Source: Cocos nucifera (Eukaryota; Streptophyta; Magnoliopsida; Arecales; Arecaceae). Taken from it: 64,000 bases of DNA. The translations under genes and the position numbers were made by a program. The notes below the pieces were generated by a model that was given only the letters and a program-made list of their open reading frames with translations, did not search any database and was not told the DNA's origin. Each line of letters begins with the position of its first letter. Position 1 is the stretch's first letter. The stretch spans positions 124,001-188,000 of the forward strand of contig QRFJ01004200.1 of NCBI GenBank assembly GCA_006176705.1, written 5' to 3'. This document shows positions 36,032-47,949 of this stretch, one piece after another.

Positions 36032-38298
36032 TGTTAGATATATGTGCCCTAGAAGCCAGAATTGGCTGACACTTGTAATACACTTTTAGGGGCAAAATTT
36101 TAATTTTGACTATTATCAATAAAATGGATTATTTTCTATCACATATGTGTATTTAGTGTCTGTGATACATCCTTTGAGTTAATGGTAATAATAATTCATA
36201 TTTTCAAGAGTTGAAAATTTAAGACATGAATAATCATTATTAACTCATAAAATGCTCCCGACCATAGGATCATCATGAGGATGGTGATTGATTGGAAGGT
36301 TGGTATATAATCGCTTCTCTTTAGTAGATAAGTCTTGAGTCTACGGTGTGGAGACACTAGAGCAAGAGTATAGGTACTCGTTAGAGAATGAGGGCACTGA
36401 GCATGACCATCTTGAGTAGTCATTAGGAAGTCTACCTTCTCATCAATGACTGACTCGATGCTGCAGTGGTGTGCCTAGTTCTTTGACCTGAGTTGCATCG
36501 ACAGTTTATCTTGAGGGTGTTATAGTTTGACTACACCATTACTCGATCTCCTAGCCATTCAGAATCCTGAGGTGTATGTTGGCTATAGCATGTTCATTGT
36601 AGAAACTGGATTGCATCAAGATGAAATCTATCTACCTCGGTGGTAAAGGAGTAGTCCAACGATGATCATGAGAATCAAGTCCAGAAGTCCATGGCCATGA
36701 TAGAGTGAAATAATGAAAAGAGTTTCTATTTAGATTTTCACAACAGACTTGAATTGAATGATTACATCAGATGACAAAAACTAGGGTTTGACGAGTTTAC
36801 CTTAACCCTAATCTGATCGGGGCTCAAGATAGAAGAACTTAATCACACAGGTAGCTGCACCAAGAGGTTTGTATTTAGCTCTGATGGATTGCCACCATAT
36901 ACTGCTAGGTGTCACTGGTGGATTTTGGGAGCAATAAGAATGATTTAGATGATCGATCATTATAACTGTTCGAGTTAGAAGAGTTCTGATCCATCGAAAG
37001 GAGTTTTGATGATGTCAATGATAGAGATCATGACATATCCCATTACTATATAGAACTGAACCTAATTGAATCACATAAATAAGGGTTTAAGTCTGGTGAT
37101 CATCAATTGAACTGATCCAGTTCAATTGATCTGAATGAGATTAAATTAGGTTCAAAAAAATTGTGCTAGCACTTGATTGAACCTAACGTTCTTCCTTTAC
37201 TATCATAAATAGTTGTCCTGACTAAGCCAAAGGAGTTTGTGCTCAATTAAAGGCCTTCATTTGATCTAACTAGAGTTTGTCCAAGTCAGAAAAGGTTGTC
37301 TTATTTTGTAAGACATTATCTACCATTTTTGGTCATCTGCCATTTTTCGTCCTTTGACTTTGGTCAAAAGTTGACCTTTGACTGGTCAAATATTGACCAA
37401 TGACACTTTGACTTTTGTCCATGTGTCGTGCACCTATTGGAGAGCTGGTGGAGGCTTGTCCTCCTGCCAGAACCTGGCAAGGAGGAGGGCTTACGCCACC
37501 CTTGGCATGCGCCCAAGTTGGAGGCACCTAGGAGTCCCTATTGGACAGGGACTCCATCTCCTTTTTGGATTCCAAATAGACTCCTCCTAAGAACCAAGTT
37601 TGACTGATCTTAGGCGCCATCTGAGGAATCCAAGAGACTCTATTTCCACCAATCAGATTTAGATCTGATTACATAAAGGGTTGTGATTGGTTGGGAAGAA
37701 GAGGAGTTGGATCATGCATAGTCTATAAATAAGACCCTATGCCCAACTCAAAAAGTAATTGAAAAATCCCACACCCCAAGGTTGTTTCTCCTCTCCTCCT
37801 TCATGCGAAGTCCATCTTCTCCCTCTCCTCTCCATGCCCAAAGGAGTTTGGGATCTTAGTTGGTGCAATCCAGATGAGAGAAAGGTGACTGAAAGCTAGA
37901 AGGCTGCGCTGCTACAAAGGACAATTGCTGATCTTTGAAAGGTGTTTTGAAGATCTTTCAAATTAGATTCAGATCTAATTTTTGGAGATATGATAGAGAA
38001 GAAGAAGATCTCCAAATCCAGTCTGAGTGGATACCGATAGAGGCTAGGCACTTGCATGGCTAGATCTAGAATCTTCCACTATTTACAGGATCATCAATGG
38101 ATAATAGGATTATCCTACATCAAGATAAATTAAATTTAATTTAATTTATCTAGATTTTATTTTATTATTAGAATAATAAGAATTAGATCTGAAACATCCT
38201 CGATCTAATTTGGATCAAAGAAAATTTTTTTTGAAATATATCTCTTGATTCGATTAGATCTGAACGAATCTGATCTGAAAAATCAGGATTTTCCTTCA
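36032..38298 (+). mobile_element. Solo LTR S of the B/E family (2267 bp)
   Basis: It starts tgttagatatatg and ends tttccttca, with perfect TSD gtata on both sides (36027-36031 and 38299-38303). No internal region or second LTR is present, so it is the product of recombination between two LTRs of a former full element. It carries the family dyad (37531-37555, one mismatch), W-box cluster and TATA box. Confidence 0.95.
37352..37731 (+). promoter_or_regulatory. Promoter region of S: W-boxes, dyad and TATA
   Basis: W-box cores cluster at 37352-37415, the dyad is at 37531-37555 and the TATA box tataaata at 37724-37731. Order and spacing are the same as in E and (mirrored) in B. Confidence 0.6.
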
Positions 38299-38468
38299 GT
38301 ATAGTCTGTGGATTCTAGTACCCACTAAGGAATTAAAGTAATTTCTCAAATTGGAGGTAGAAACTACCAATTTGTATAAAATAGTGGGAGGACCTTTAGA
38401 CTAAAGTTCAAGTCTTTAGGATTAATAATTCATATACTAATTAGGTTTGGGTTTTTTTTTATGTAGAC

Positions 38469-39320
38469 ATGGCCACTAACCTATCGCTTCGGTCATTGTT
38501 AGATCAAGATAAATTAATGAGACCCAACTACGATAGCTGGTACCATAAGTTGAAAATCATCTTGGAGCATGAGTAGATTCTTTATGTAGTAATGGATCTA
38601 GCACCTGAGGAGCTAGCCCCAAACGCTAGGAGAGCAGTCCGAGATACTTATCTGAAGTGGCTCAATGACTGCACCATCATTTGATGTATAATGTTGGCGG
38701 TAATGAATGACGAGTTCAGTTACAGGTTTAAAAAAGCCCAGCCACAGGAGATGCTTCAAATGTTGAATGACTCCTTTGGCACATTGGATGATGTTGCAAG
38801 GCACAAAACAAGTTGTGCCATTTTCAATGCTCGGATGAGGGATGGGACGTCAGTCATCGATCATGTACTGTACATGATCGAGATGATTAAGTGCCTTAGC
38901 AAGCTAGGCTTTCTCCTACATGAGCAGCTCAATAAGGATGCGATCCTTAATTCCTTGCCCAAGTCTTTCCTCCCCTTTCTAACTCATTTTAGAATGACAA
39001 AGCCTGCTATGAACTACCACGGCTTGTTGGGGTTGCTACAGAACTTTAAGAAGGATCACCAACTCTATAAGGAGATGGTGAATGTAGTGGGAGGATCTTC
39101 TTCTAGTCGTTGACCCTTTAAGAAAGGAAAGAAGAACAAGAAGAAGAAAAATAAGAAGATGCGGTCGCATGCTGGAACGACTGCGCAGGGTCAGATCAAG
39201 AAGCGCAAGCCCGACTAGAGCTAGACAGAGTGCTTCTTCTACAAGAAGCAAGGGCACTGGAAGAGGAACTATCCTCTGTACATTGCCTCCCTGAATCCAA
39301 ATAGGCCGAGGAAGAAGTAA
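38469..39320 (+). pseudogene. Element I gag, broken
   Basis: Starts at ATG 38469 (MATNLSLRSLLDQDKLMRP), the first Met of the frame after the leader. In-frame stops are TAG 38574-38576 (Trp position) and TGA 38682-38684. Then 140 open codons (38691-39113) cover the capsid region: MLQMLNDSFGTLDDVARHKT and ARMRDGTSVIDHVLYMIEMI. A lysine-rich stretch (about 39120-39160) precedes a damaged zinc knuckle (CFFYKKQGHWKRNY): the second and last cysteines are tyrosine. The frame ends in PRKK and a stop near 39319. Confidence 0.9.
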
Positions 39321-39359
39321 GTGGTTGCTGGGCAAGGTAATTATATGATAACACTTTGC

Positions 39360-40312
39360 AATTTTTCTTGTTTGATTCTACTGCCTGGGTATTAGATACT
39401 GGAAGCCTTTATCATATTTGTAATTCTATATAGGGCTTGCAGATCAGTAGGAGATTTGATCAAGATGAAAGATTCCTAAACATTGGAGATAAAAGACAAG
39501 TTCCAATTCTAGCTTTAGAAATCATAAACCTTATAATCAATTCAAATAAAATTATTTTTAATGAATGTCATTATTGTCCAACTTTCATATTCAATGTCAT
39601 TTCTGTAGGCCATTTGGCCATGAATGGTTTTGAAATATTAATAAAAAAAATTTATAATATCTTTTTGAATGGTGTTACAATTTTGATTGAACAATTGAAT
39701 AATAAAATTTATTTACTTTCTATGCCTGTTAACATGGTTCAATCCTCCAATAATCGCCCTAGAATTAGTGATGTGTCTGATGTCTACCTTTGGCACTGTA
39801 GGCTAGGTCATATTAGCAAGAATCGAATTAACAGGTTAGCTCAAGAAGGAATTTTTGAGGTTAGTGATTGGAAGTCACTTCCAACCTGTGAATCTTATCT
39901 TCTTGGTAAGATGACCAAGTCATCTTTTACTACAAATGATGAACGAGCCACTAAACTCTTGAGTTTAGTATATTTGGATGTATGTGGATCAATGAGCTCA
40001 AGTGCTAGTGGTAGATATTTATACTTCATAACCTTCACAGATGATCTATCGAGGTATGGGTATGTCTATTTAATGAAGCATAAGTCAGAGTCGTTTGAAA
40101 TGTTCAAACTATTTCAAAATGAGATAGAAAAGCAAACTGAAAAGAGTATTAAAACTCTTCGATTTAACCGAGGAGGTGAGTATTTTTTCAATGAGTTTCT
40201 GACATATCTTGGGGAGAATGGGATTCTCTCCCAATGGACCCCTCCTGAAACATCGCAACATAATGCTGTGTCTAAAAGAAGAAATTGGATCCTATTGGAC
40301 ATGGTTTGATCC
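39360..40312 (+). pseudogene. Element I protease and integrase core, active site lost
   Basis: The protease trace is WVLDTGSLYHICN (about 39385-39425), followed by a TAG. Then 290 open codons run from 39437 to 40309. They contain WHCRLGHISKNRINRL (pre-integrase domain), CESYLLGKMTKSSF, then the integrase core with D181 (YLDVCGS), N244 (LRFNRGGEY, aspartate expected) and K280 (VSKRRNW, glutamate expected). The spacing of 35 residues between positions 244 and 280 fits the D-35-E pattern, so two of three catalytic residues are replaced, both by G-to-A changes. Confidence 0.92.
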
Positions 40313-40684
40313 ATGATGAGATTTGCTAGTTTGCCGATCTTCCTATGGGAATATGCGCTCGAGTCAGCTTGTTACATTTTAAATAGGGTTCCAAGTAAAT
40401 CTATTAATAAAACATCATATGAAATATGGATAGGGCGTAAGCCAATGCTTTCACACCTTAGGATTTGGGGGTGTCTGACTTACGTCAAATATTTGATGAC
40501 AAACAAGCTTGGACCTAGGTCTGATAAGTATAGTTTTATAGATTATCCAAAAGAAATCAAAGAGTACTACTTCTACCTTGCTGATGAGCAAAAAGTGTTA
40601 GATAGCCTTAAGGCAATCTTTTTAGAAAAGGAGTTTCTTGGTGAAGGAACTAATGCCTCCAAGATCCAACTTAATGAAGTATGA
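40313..40684 (+). pseudogene. Element I integrase C-terminal region
   Basis: 123 open codons, starting one stop after the integrase core. They contain WEYALESACYILNRVPSKS, YEIWIGRKPMLSHLRIWGCL and LGPRSDKYSFIDYPKE. These are the conserved copia motifs between integrase and RT, where IWGC and GYP are landmarks; here GYP is DYP. Confidence 0.88.
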
Positions 40685-41760
40685 TAGATGGAAGAATGGA
40701 TACAAGTTATTGAACCTGAGCTGGATCTAATTAGATTAGACCCAGAATCCATTGTAAAAACATCCTTAAGGTGATTTGGTAGAGTATCATGTCAACCGAA
40801 CAGATACTATAATTTTCTGATCTAAGATGGGGATCCTATCGAACTCGATGAGAACAATCAGGACCCAATCACCTATATGGATGCAATGCAGAGATTCAAC
40901 TCTAAGAAATGGCTTGAGGCCATAAAATCCAAGATGGAATCCATCAAGATCAATGATGTATGGACATTAGTTGATCCACCTGAAAGGATAAAACCCATAG
41001 GGTGTAAGTAGGTCTACAAAAGGAAAAGAGGCGTAGATGGAAAGGTGGAGACCTATAAAGCTCGTCTGGTTGCAAAGAGGTATCATCAACATTATGGTAT
41101 TGACTATGATGAGACGCTCTCTCCTATGGCAATGCTTAAATCCATTCGGATTATGCTTATCATAGCTGCCCATTTGGACTATGAAATCTGACAGATGGAT
41201 GTGAAAACAGCTTTTCTGAATGAAGAGCTGGATGAAGAGATGTATATGATACAACCTGAAGATTTCACATCCATAGATGAGTCTAAGGTGTATAATATTT
41301 AGAGGTCTATTTATGGACTGAGGCAAGAATCTCAGAGCTAGAACATACGATTTGATAGAACAATCAAAATGTATGACTTCATTAAGAATGAAGAGGAGCC
41401 CTACATATACAAGTGGGCTAATGGTCCAGCAATAGTATTCATAGTATTGTACGTGGATGTCATTTTTTTAATTAGAAATGATATCTCTGCATTACAAGAA
41501 ATAAAGATCTGGTTGTCATCACAGTTCTCCATGAAAGATTTAGGAGAAGCTTCCTACATCCTAGGGATGAAGATCTATAGAAATAGATCTAAAAGATTAC
41601 TTGGATTGTTCCAGTCTACGTACATTGACATTGTGCTAAAATGGTTCAGCATGAAGAATTCTAAGAAAGGCTATCTACTGATAGACCATGGAATTTTTCT
41701 TTCAAAGAGAGATTATCCAATAACACCTCTAGATAGAGAGTGTATAAATAGAATACCATA
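40685..41760 (+). pseudogene. Element I reverse transcriptase, broken
   Basis: RT motifs in order: KWLEAIKSKMESIKINDVWT, GCK followed by TAG (Trp position), ARLVAKRYHQHYGIDYDETL, MDVKTAFLNEELDEEMYMIQP and SIYGLRQESQS. The active site reads YVDV (41450-41461) instead of YVDD. Then MKDLGEASYILGMKIYRNRS. Stops fall mostly where Trp or Gln codons are expected. The longest open part is 41369-41920 (183 codons). Confidence 0.9.
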
Positions 41761-42436
41761 TACTTCTACAATAGATTCTATAATGTACTTCATGACATGT
41801 ACGCAACTAGATGTGGCATACTCACTAGGTGTAGTGAGTAGATACCAATCTAATCCAGGGGAGAATCATTGGAAGGTTGTTAAAATCATCCTAAAGTATT
41901 TAAGAAATACTAAGGACTAGTGGCTTGTATATGATGAATCAAACTTAAAACTTATGGGATTCACAGACTTTAGTTTCTAGTCTGATCATGATGATAGCAA
42001 GAGTGTGTTAGGATATATATTTATCCTTAATGGTGGGGTCGTCTACTAGAAGAGTTTTAAGTAGCATAATGTGGTCGATTCAGTTTGCGAGGTAGAGTAT
42101 GTCATTGTATCAAATGCTGCCAATGAAGTGGTGTGGCTAAAAAAATTTATTACCAAGCTCGAAGTAGCATTCTCCCTTGATGGTCCAGTTCTGCTCTATT
42201 GCGATAGCTCTGGAGCCATTACTTAGACGAAGGAACCAAAGGCACACCAGCGGATGAAGTATATTCTGCATCGCTACCACCTTGTTCGAGAGATTGTTGA
42301 TCAAGGTGATGTCGACTTTCAGAAGATTGACAGAAAGGAGAACCTAGTCGATCCATTCACTAAAGCTATAACGGTGAAGGAGTTCGATAACTTTAAATCA
42401 AAGATTGGTATTAGATACTTCACCGATTGGCTTTAG
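41761..42436 (+). pseudogene. Element I RNase H, broken
   Basis: It contains TQLDVAYSLGVVSRYQSNPG, then a TAG after LKYLRNTKD (41918-41920). FTDFSF, DSVCEVEYVIVSNAAN and LYCDSSGAIT follow, and the C terminus is SKIGIRYFTDWL with stop at 42434-42436. At least five in-frame stops sit at Trp and Gln positions. It is the closest full-length match to the RNase H ends of C and F. Confidence 0.88.
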
Positions 42437-42439
42437 TCC

Positions 42440-42450
42440 AAGTAGGAGAT
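42440..42450 (+). other. Element I polypurine tract
   Basis: aagtaggagat directly before the 3' LTR; one change from the agtgggagat of E and B. Confidence 0.75.
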
Positions 42451-45154
42451 TGTTGGAAATATGTCCCAAAGCCAATCATCAGTCTGTTGATGGTTGGGCC
42501 ATATATTTATAATTGTATATAAATTATAAATTAATAAAAATTATTTTGGCATTTTTCATCATAAATTTTATTGTCTTCTAATGAACTCCTGTGTTGTGAT
42601 GAAGTCCTTAGGACTATCTAGATTCGGCAAAGGAGGATTTGTCGTTTAGTCCTTAAATAGTTCACGATCAAATGATACGTTGTTACTTAGGAGACAACAT
42701 TTATCAACTATAGGTCATTGTGTGCCATATAGGTTGGTTGTCCTCATAACCAAGGAGTGTTGAGATACTGATATGGCATACAAATGAGATATATGGGTAC
42801 ATCTGCACTGAACGTGATCAACTTCGGAGCTTTTCTCCTATCAAGATTAGCTTTGATGGAATATGGGTATAAATATTCCTCTGATCTAAGATCACCACGA
42901 TGACTTCTAAATAACTCACTATATTTTGATACCGGACTATCTAAATTTTTAATTTAGTGATGGAAGATTTTTGGGCATAATCAACTACTTGTGGAGTCAG
43001 TACGTGTATCAAGATGGGATTGACCACTTCTGATTTCAGGAGCTATGTTCAATTGTATTTCAATTTAGCAAAACGTTAGCTAGAGTAGTCTTAGTGAGAA
43101 GTCATGGGACTAATTGCTTTGAGACATGATATGGATGTATTTTCTAGGATTGACAGTCTAACCCTGAGTCATCTATTACACAGAGGTCATAGGAACGAAT
43201 TATACGGTAACCATATTCATGTAGGTTCTGAATGTTGTGATTGTGATTATTCGATCTATCCGGACGTCGTGTACCATTGCTAGATGGTCATTTCGATTAG
43301 TATAGAAATTGATTTTTATGCTATCGGCTTAGGATCGGACCTACGGAGTCACACACACTAGAGGTTTCTACCAGATATGATGGCTGGTGAAGAGTCTCAC
43401 TCGACTAGAACTCCGTGGTCAAGAGTCCTACTGAACTGGAACTCTTTGATCGGGGGTCCTACTGGATTAGGACACTGAGTCTCAATGTTTGGGAGTCTAT
43501 GGTCAAGAGTCCCACTGGACTGGGAATCTTTGACCAAGAGTCCCATAGCTCTAGGACTCTGAGTCCTACATATCTAAGACTCTGTGATTGAGAGTTGGGG
43601 CTCCATAATCATGAGTTCCACTTATTTCGGACTTTAGGATCAAGAGTCCCACTGATTTGGGACTATTCGATCAAGAGTTTCATTTTGATGGGACTCTGTT
43701 GTCCAGACATCCATTGGATTTGGACTCTAATTTTATGAGAGATTTTATTAGTGATTTGATCATTAATTAACTCAATTTGTTGAGTAATTATTTTTGGTCT
43801 AAGTTCAATTGAATTGGTTTCAGTTGGGTCTGATCCGATTGGGTCGTTGGTTGACCTAATCGCCGAGGAGGTTTGAATCCTGATTTGTTTAGAGATTGGG
43901 CTTGATCGGTTCCTAATTTTATTGAAATTTAATTAAGCCTAAATGTGTTGGGTTTAAATTAGTCTAATTGGGCCTAACCTATTTTGAATGGGTTGGTTCA
44001 ATTGGTTCAAGTTTGAATTTCAAAGACTAGTTTGACTAGTCTTCTTTCCCTACGCCATTTAACCCACGCCTACTTAAAAATTTAATCTAAATCTCTTGGG
44101 ATATATTTCCCATGCAAAAAAGAGCTTTTAACCAGGTCTCCCACATTCCAAATAGATAAGGTTTGGTTGTTATTTATTTTGATTTGAATGAGATTCAAAT
44201 TTGGATAAAAAACAACCTCTACCTTATCCATGCGCCACCCTTCTCTTGTGTGACACTTTTGCTACATGAGAAAAGGTTTCTCATGATTCCTTTCCACACA
44301 AAAGAGGTTTTTTCCCATCCTTTCTCACATCCCTATGTGTATGGGATTAGGTGGTTTGAAGGTTGAATTCAAAATGAGTTTGAATTTGGCCTAACAACCA
44401 ACCCGATCTTTCTCTCCATGCGGTGTCTACTCTCTTTGGCACAAAATAAATAGGAAGAATTTTTAGGACTTAAGAAGATAGATCTAAGATTGAGAGAGGA
44501 TTTCTGTGAGTCTCCTGGTGTATGAGAAAAAGTTTTAAAAAATCTCGTGAGGTAGAAAAATAGAGAAAGGCTAGCGCAAGGTTTCAAGGTGCATTTGGTC
44601 TAGTGTTTTGACCTAGGATTCAAGAATTTATTTTGTGAGCTACGAGTGTCGAAAGCCCATGACACTTTGTAGAGAACCTTGTCAGCCTCTCTATTATGTC
44701 TACCAGCAATCTAGAGCATTTGTGAAGCCCGTAGATAAGGATCGAAGATGTTCAATCAAAACAGCCCCTAAAAGTCTCCGATGTCGAGCTAGCACTCACG
44801 TGGGAGCCGATCAGGACCAGGAGCCTCGTGTGAATGATCTGTGGAGTCCAGACACTTGTGTGGCTGTGACATGACCAGCAAAACTCTTTGATGATGATCA
44901 GATCGTGGTGATCAACTACTTACAAAAAGATATTGTGTTCTGAACATGTAGATATAGTAAATAGTTCACTACATAGTTTTATTTTCAGATCTATTAATGT
45001 ATGCATGCATATTATATTTAGATCATAATATATAGGATTAAGTAATCTAATATAATTAATAGATAATTAATTAAATTAATTATTTTCTATTGCTTCTTTG
45101 CTATTTTTGAAAAATTTTGAAAATAGCTTAGCAAACCCTGCACTGTTTCCTTCA
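42451..45154 (+). repeat. Element I 3' LTR (2704 bp)
   Basis: Direct repeat of 31767-34481 with many transitions. It ends tttccttca at 45154, followed by TSD gcaag and the continuation of H's LTR. The dyad array is at about 43390-43703. Confidence 0.95.
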
Positions 45155-45159
45155 GCAAG

Positions 45160-46282
45160 GGGGTTTTTGTGGTGCCAAGATCTTAGGAGAAGAGCCCTCC
45201 ATTAGGACATCAATTATTGATGTCTTGAAGCGAAAAAGAGATGAAGGGTGTGAGGAAAGATGGGGCCAAGTTCCTTGGAGAAAGGGTCTTCATCTGGACA
45301 TCAAACGTTGATGTCTTGAATGCACAAAGATAAGAGAAGATTGTCTTCTCTTGTTGTTTTCATTTAATCTTTCCTTCTTATTTTTTTTATATGTTTTTAT
45401 GTGATAAAAATCTGAGAGAGAGAGGAAGAGGGCGTGGGGATCTGTGCTCCAAGGTGTTGGGGCATAGTGATCATCTTTGGACATGATTTGATCATGTCTT
45501 GGTGCAAGAAGAAGAAGAGAAGAAGGTCTTCTCTTAGGGTTTCTTTGAGAACCCTTATTCTCCTTTTTCTTATGGAATTTTTATATGAATAAAATAAAAA
45601 ATCTTAGATCTGAAAACTTAGAAAAAATCTTAAAGGAGAAGGTCTCCTCTTATCCTAGCATAGAGATGTTTTCAGGACATCAACCATTGATGTCCTGAAG
45701 GAGAAGATTTGTCTTCTCTTAGGATTTGTTTTTCCTTGATTTTATTTTTTGATTTATGGGAGATCCAAGAGTTAGATTTCTCCCTTATTCCTCCTTGTGT
45801 TCTTCATCTCTTGAAGTATCCAAGAGATCCGAAGAACATGTATTTGATTAACCATCAGGAGGGATCCATGAGAAGCTAGCACTTCGAGTGGATCTTCGTT
45901 CGACGAACCTTTGATCTATATTGCAGGTTTGTGTGGATTATCTATAGAGACCGGATGCTTGTGCGGCTCCAAAGATAAGAATGGATTCAACCATGAAGTT
46001 CTCGACCCACACAAAGGTAAGAGATCTGATCTCTTGATGACCTAGATGCGATCTAGGATTAGATCTAGAATTATTCTAGGTATTGATATGATCAATACCA
46101 CTTATGATTAATTTAATTTTATATTTATATTTACTTCATAACATGTTATAGATCCTTGATGTAGGGTTTTGTAATTTGATTACATGCATATTATAGATTA
46201 AATAGTTTAATCTGTCTTCTACTGCTCTATATTTTAAAAAAGTTTTGAAATCTATGCATGATACCCTGCATGTTTCTCAACA
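45160..46282 (+). repeat. Element H 3' LTR, second part
   Basis: It continues from 31766 after removal of I and matches 25000-26130. It carries the three palindromes at about 45204, 45294 and 45672. In the third, both 13-bp arms are unchanged while the loop differs from the 5' copy (cca against tcg). It ends tctcaaca, followed by TSD atcaa. Confidence 0.93.
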
Positions 46283-46287
46283 ATCAA

Positions 46288-46520
46288 TCCCATCTCTATG
46301 AGTACCCTTTGGCTACTAGTCTAGCCTTGTACCTCACTCTACCTTGCTTTGAAGGTGCTTCTTTTCTAGTGAAAATCCATTTGGAGCCAATGGGTCGAGC
46401 ATCATCTGGTAGATCCACTAGCCGCCATATTCGGTTCTTCCTGAGAGACTCCATCTCCTCCATCATAGCCTACATCCATGATTTTTGATCTAGACTTTCC
46501 ATTGTCTCCTCAAAGCTCTC
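46288..46520 (-). pseudogene. Element D reverse transcriptase, N-terminal part
   Basis: On the minus strand it contains MEEMESLRKNRIWRLVDLP, ARPIGSKWIFTRKEAPS and RYKARLVAKGYS followed by a stop codon, then breaks at the H insertion (46287). It continues at 23154 with DYLEVFS. This is the conserved RT opening of Tork-type elements. Confidence 0.88.
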
Positions 46521-47830
46521 TAGATCTTCATCGATAATAATGAAAGCATAAGAGATAGTCTCATCAATGCCATACCGCATCAGTTTGTGAATAGTGCGCT
46601 TCGGCTTATGCAGTGCAATTCTCTTACGGTATTTTGCAAGTCTACTACCTATGGCTGCATCTGCACCTCTTCTAGGATAGATTACTCTCTTTGCTAAACC
46701 TCCATAGATTCATCACCATGCCTGCCCAACTCCACCTCAAATTGAACATGACCTGAGATTGATGTTGAGGGCAAATCACCTGTATCCTAGAGTTGTCCCA
46801 TGCTATCCTGTGTTGTCTTGACAACTTCACCTATACTTTTTGGCTTCAACACGATGTTCTTCTCATCAAATATCACATTTTGACTGATGATACTCCTCTA
46901 AGATTGTGAATCCCATAGTAAGAAATCCTTCACACCTCATGAAAATTTGATGAATACCATCTTTTGACTTTTGGTCTAACTTGCTCCTGTCAACTTCTTC
47001 TATCAAAGTATATGCAAGACAACCGAACACCTTCAGGTAGCCTAGCTCCACCTTTCTACTCTAGACAACTTCTAGAAGTCCTCAATTCAATTTTTTATTG
47101 GAAGATCTGTTAACAAGAAAACAAGAATAAGTAAGAGCATCGTCCCAAAAGGATTTGGACAGTGATGCCTACAGCCTCAAGCTCCTGGCCTTCTCCGTCA
47201 GTATTCGATTCATCCTTTCTACGATACCATTCTGCTGAGGAGTCATCTTCACTATGTAATGACATTTGATATCATTTTTCTCATAGTATCTTCTAAATGC
47301 TAGGCTGGTGTATTCTCCTCCATTATCAAACCTTAAATACTTCACTGGCTGTCCTGTCTCTTTCTCCACCTCAGCTCTCTAGATTTTAAACTAGGCAAAA
47401 ATATCTATTTTTTTTTTGATTAGATATATCCATACCTTCCTAGAGAAGTCATCTATAAAGATGATAAAATATCTTGCTCCACCTCGAGATGTAATAGATG
47501 TCAGTCCCCATACGTTCGAGTGAACTAGCTCCAAAATAGCTTCACTCCATTTGGTACTACTGGTAAATATAACTCTATGCTGTTTGCCATAGATACAAGA
47601 CTCACATAGGTCATTTTTTTTCTTTTTTGAGTGCTGGAATTAGACCTCTCCTACTTAACTTTCTGAGCCTCCTGTCACTTAAGTGACCCATACGATAGTG
47701 CCACAGCTTGTAGGTTAGCTGTTCCTCCTGTGCTGCTATAGATACCTCTGCACTATCTATAACCACTGAGGCCTCCATCTTGTATAAGTTGTTGCTTAGT
47801 TTTCTTTCTTTCATCACCACCAATGAATCC
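46521..47830 (-). pseudogene. Element D integrase and linker, broken
   Basis: The pre-integrase domain reads LWHYRMGHLSDRRLRKLSRR (47611-47823). The core at 47169-47369 has YLRFDNGGEYTSLAFRRYY, with the second catalytic aspartate, and TPQQNGIVERMNRIL, with the catalytic glutamate; both are intact. The C-terminal part LKVFGCLAYTLIEEVDRSKL is at 46866-47051. The linker towards RT (46521-46860) has no long frame. Frames shift several times between these pieces. Confidence 0.88.
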
Positions 47831-47949
47831 TTAAAAATCCTTAAACACCCACTGCCTGGATGACAACTAAAAGCATCCCCCTATCCTTCCAAGTAATCCA
47901 GGGATATCAAGTTCTTCTTCAGTTCTGGTATATGCTTTATATTACTGAG

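Larger units (their letters stand above)
34496..38468 (+). other. Element I 5' leader, interrupted by solo LTR S
   Basis: Without S the leader is about 1.7 kb, like that of C. It carries the donor-like GGTAAGT at 35316-35322 and a downstream gcttgcc at about 35425-35431 that could pair with it. After S the leader resumes at 38304 and runs to the gag ATG at 38469. No gene is seen. Confidence 0.75.
31767..45154 (+). mobile_element. Element I: Angela-like Ty1/copia retrotransposon with a nested solo LTR
   Basis: A complete plus-strand element with 5' LTR 31767-34481, 3' LTR 42451-45154 and internal region 34482-42450. It is flanked by TSD gcatg (31762-31766) and gcaag (45155-45159), one mismatch. 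The host sequence is H's 3' LTR, whose intact counterpart at about 24980-25000 shows the uninterrupted site. LTR divergence is about 9% in the first 200 bp by eye, almost all transitions, so it is an old insertion. The leader holds solo LTR S. Confidence 0.95.
23155..46282 (+). mobile_element. Element H: long-LTR Ty1/copia element, decayed, split by I
   Basis: A plus-strand element with 2976-bp 5' LTR (23155-26130), internal region 26131-30368, and a 3' LTR in two pieces (30369-31766 and 45160-46282) separated by element I. The TSD atcaa is perfect (23150-23154 and 46283-46287). It lies in the RT region of D. The internal part is only 4.24 kb because most of gag and part of RT are deleted. 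No frame longer than about 60 codons survives in gag-pol. Confidence 0.93.

Noticed and set aside
44635..44874. 79-codon frame near the end of I's 3' LTR
   Set aside because: LTR U3/R/U5 sequence; the 5' LTR copy (about 33960-34200) does not keep the frame.
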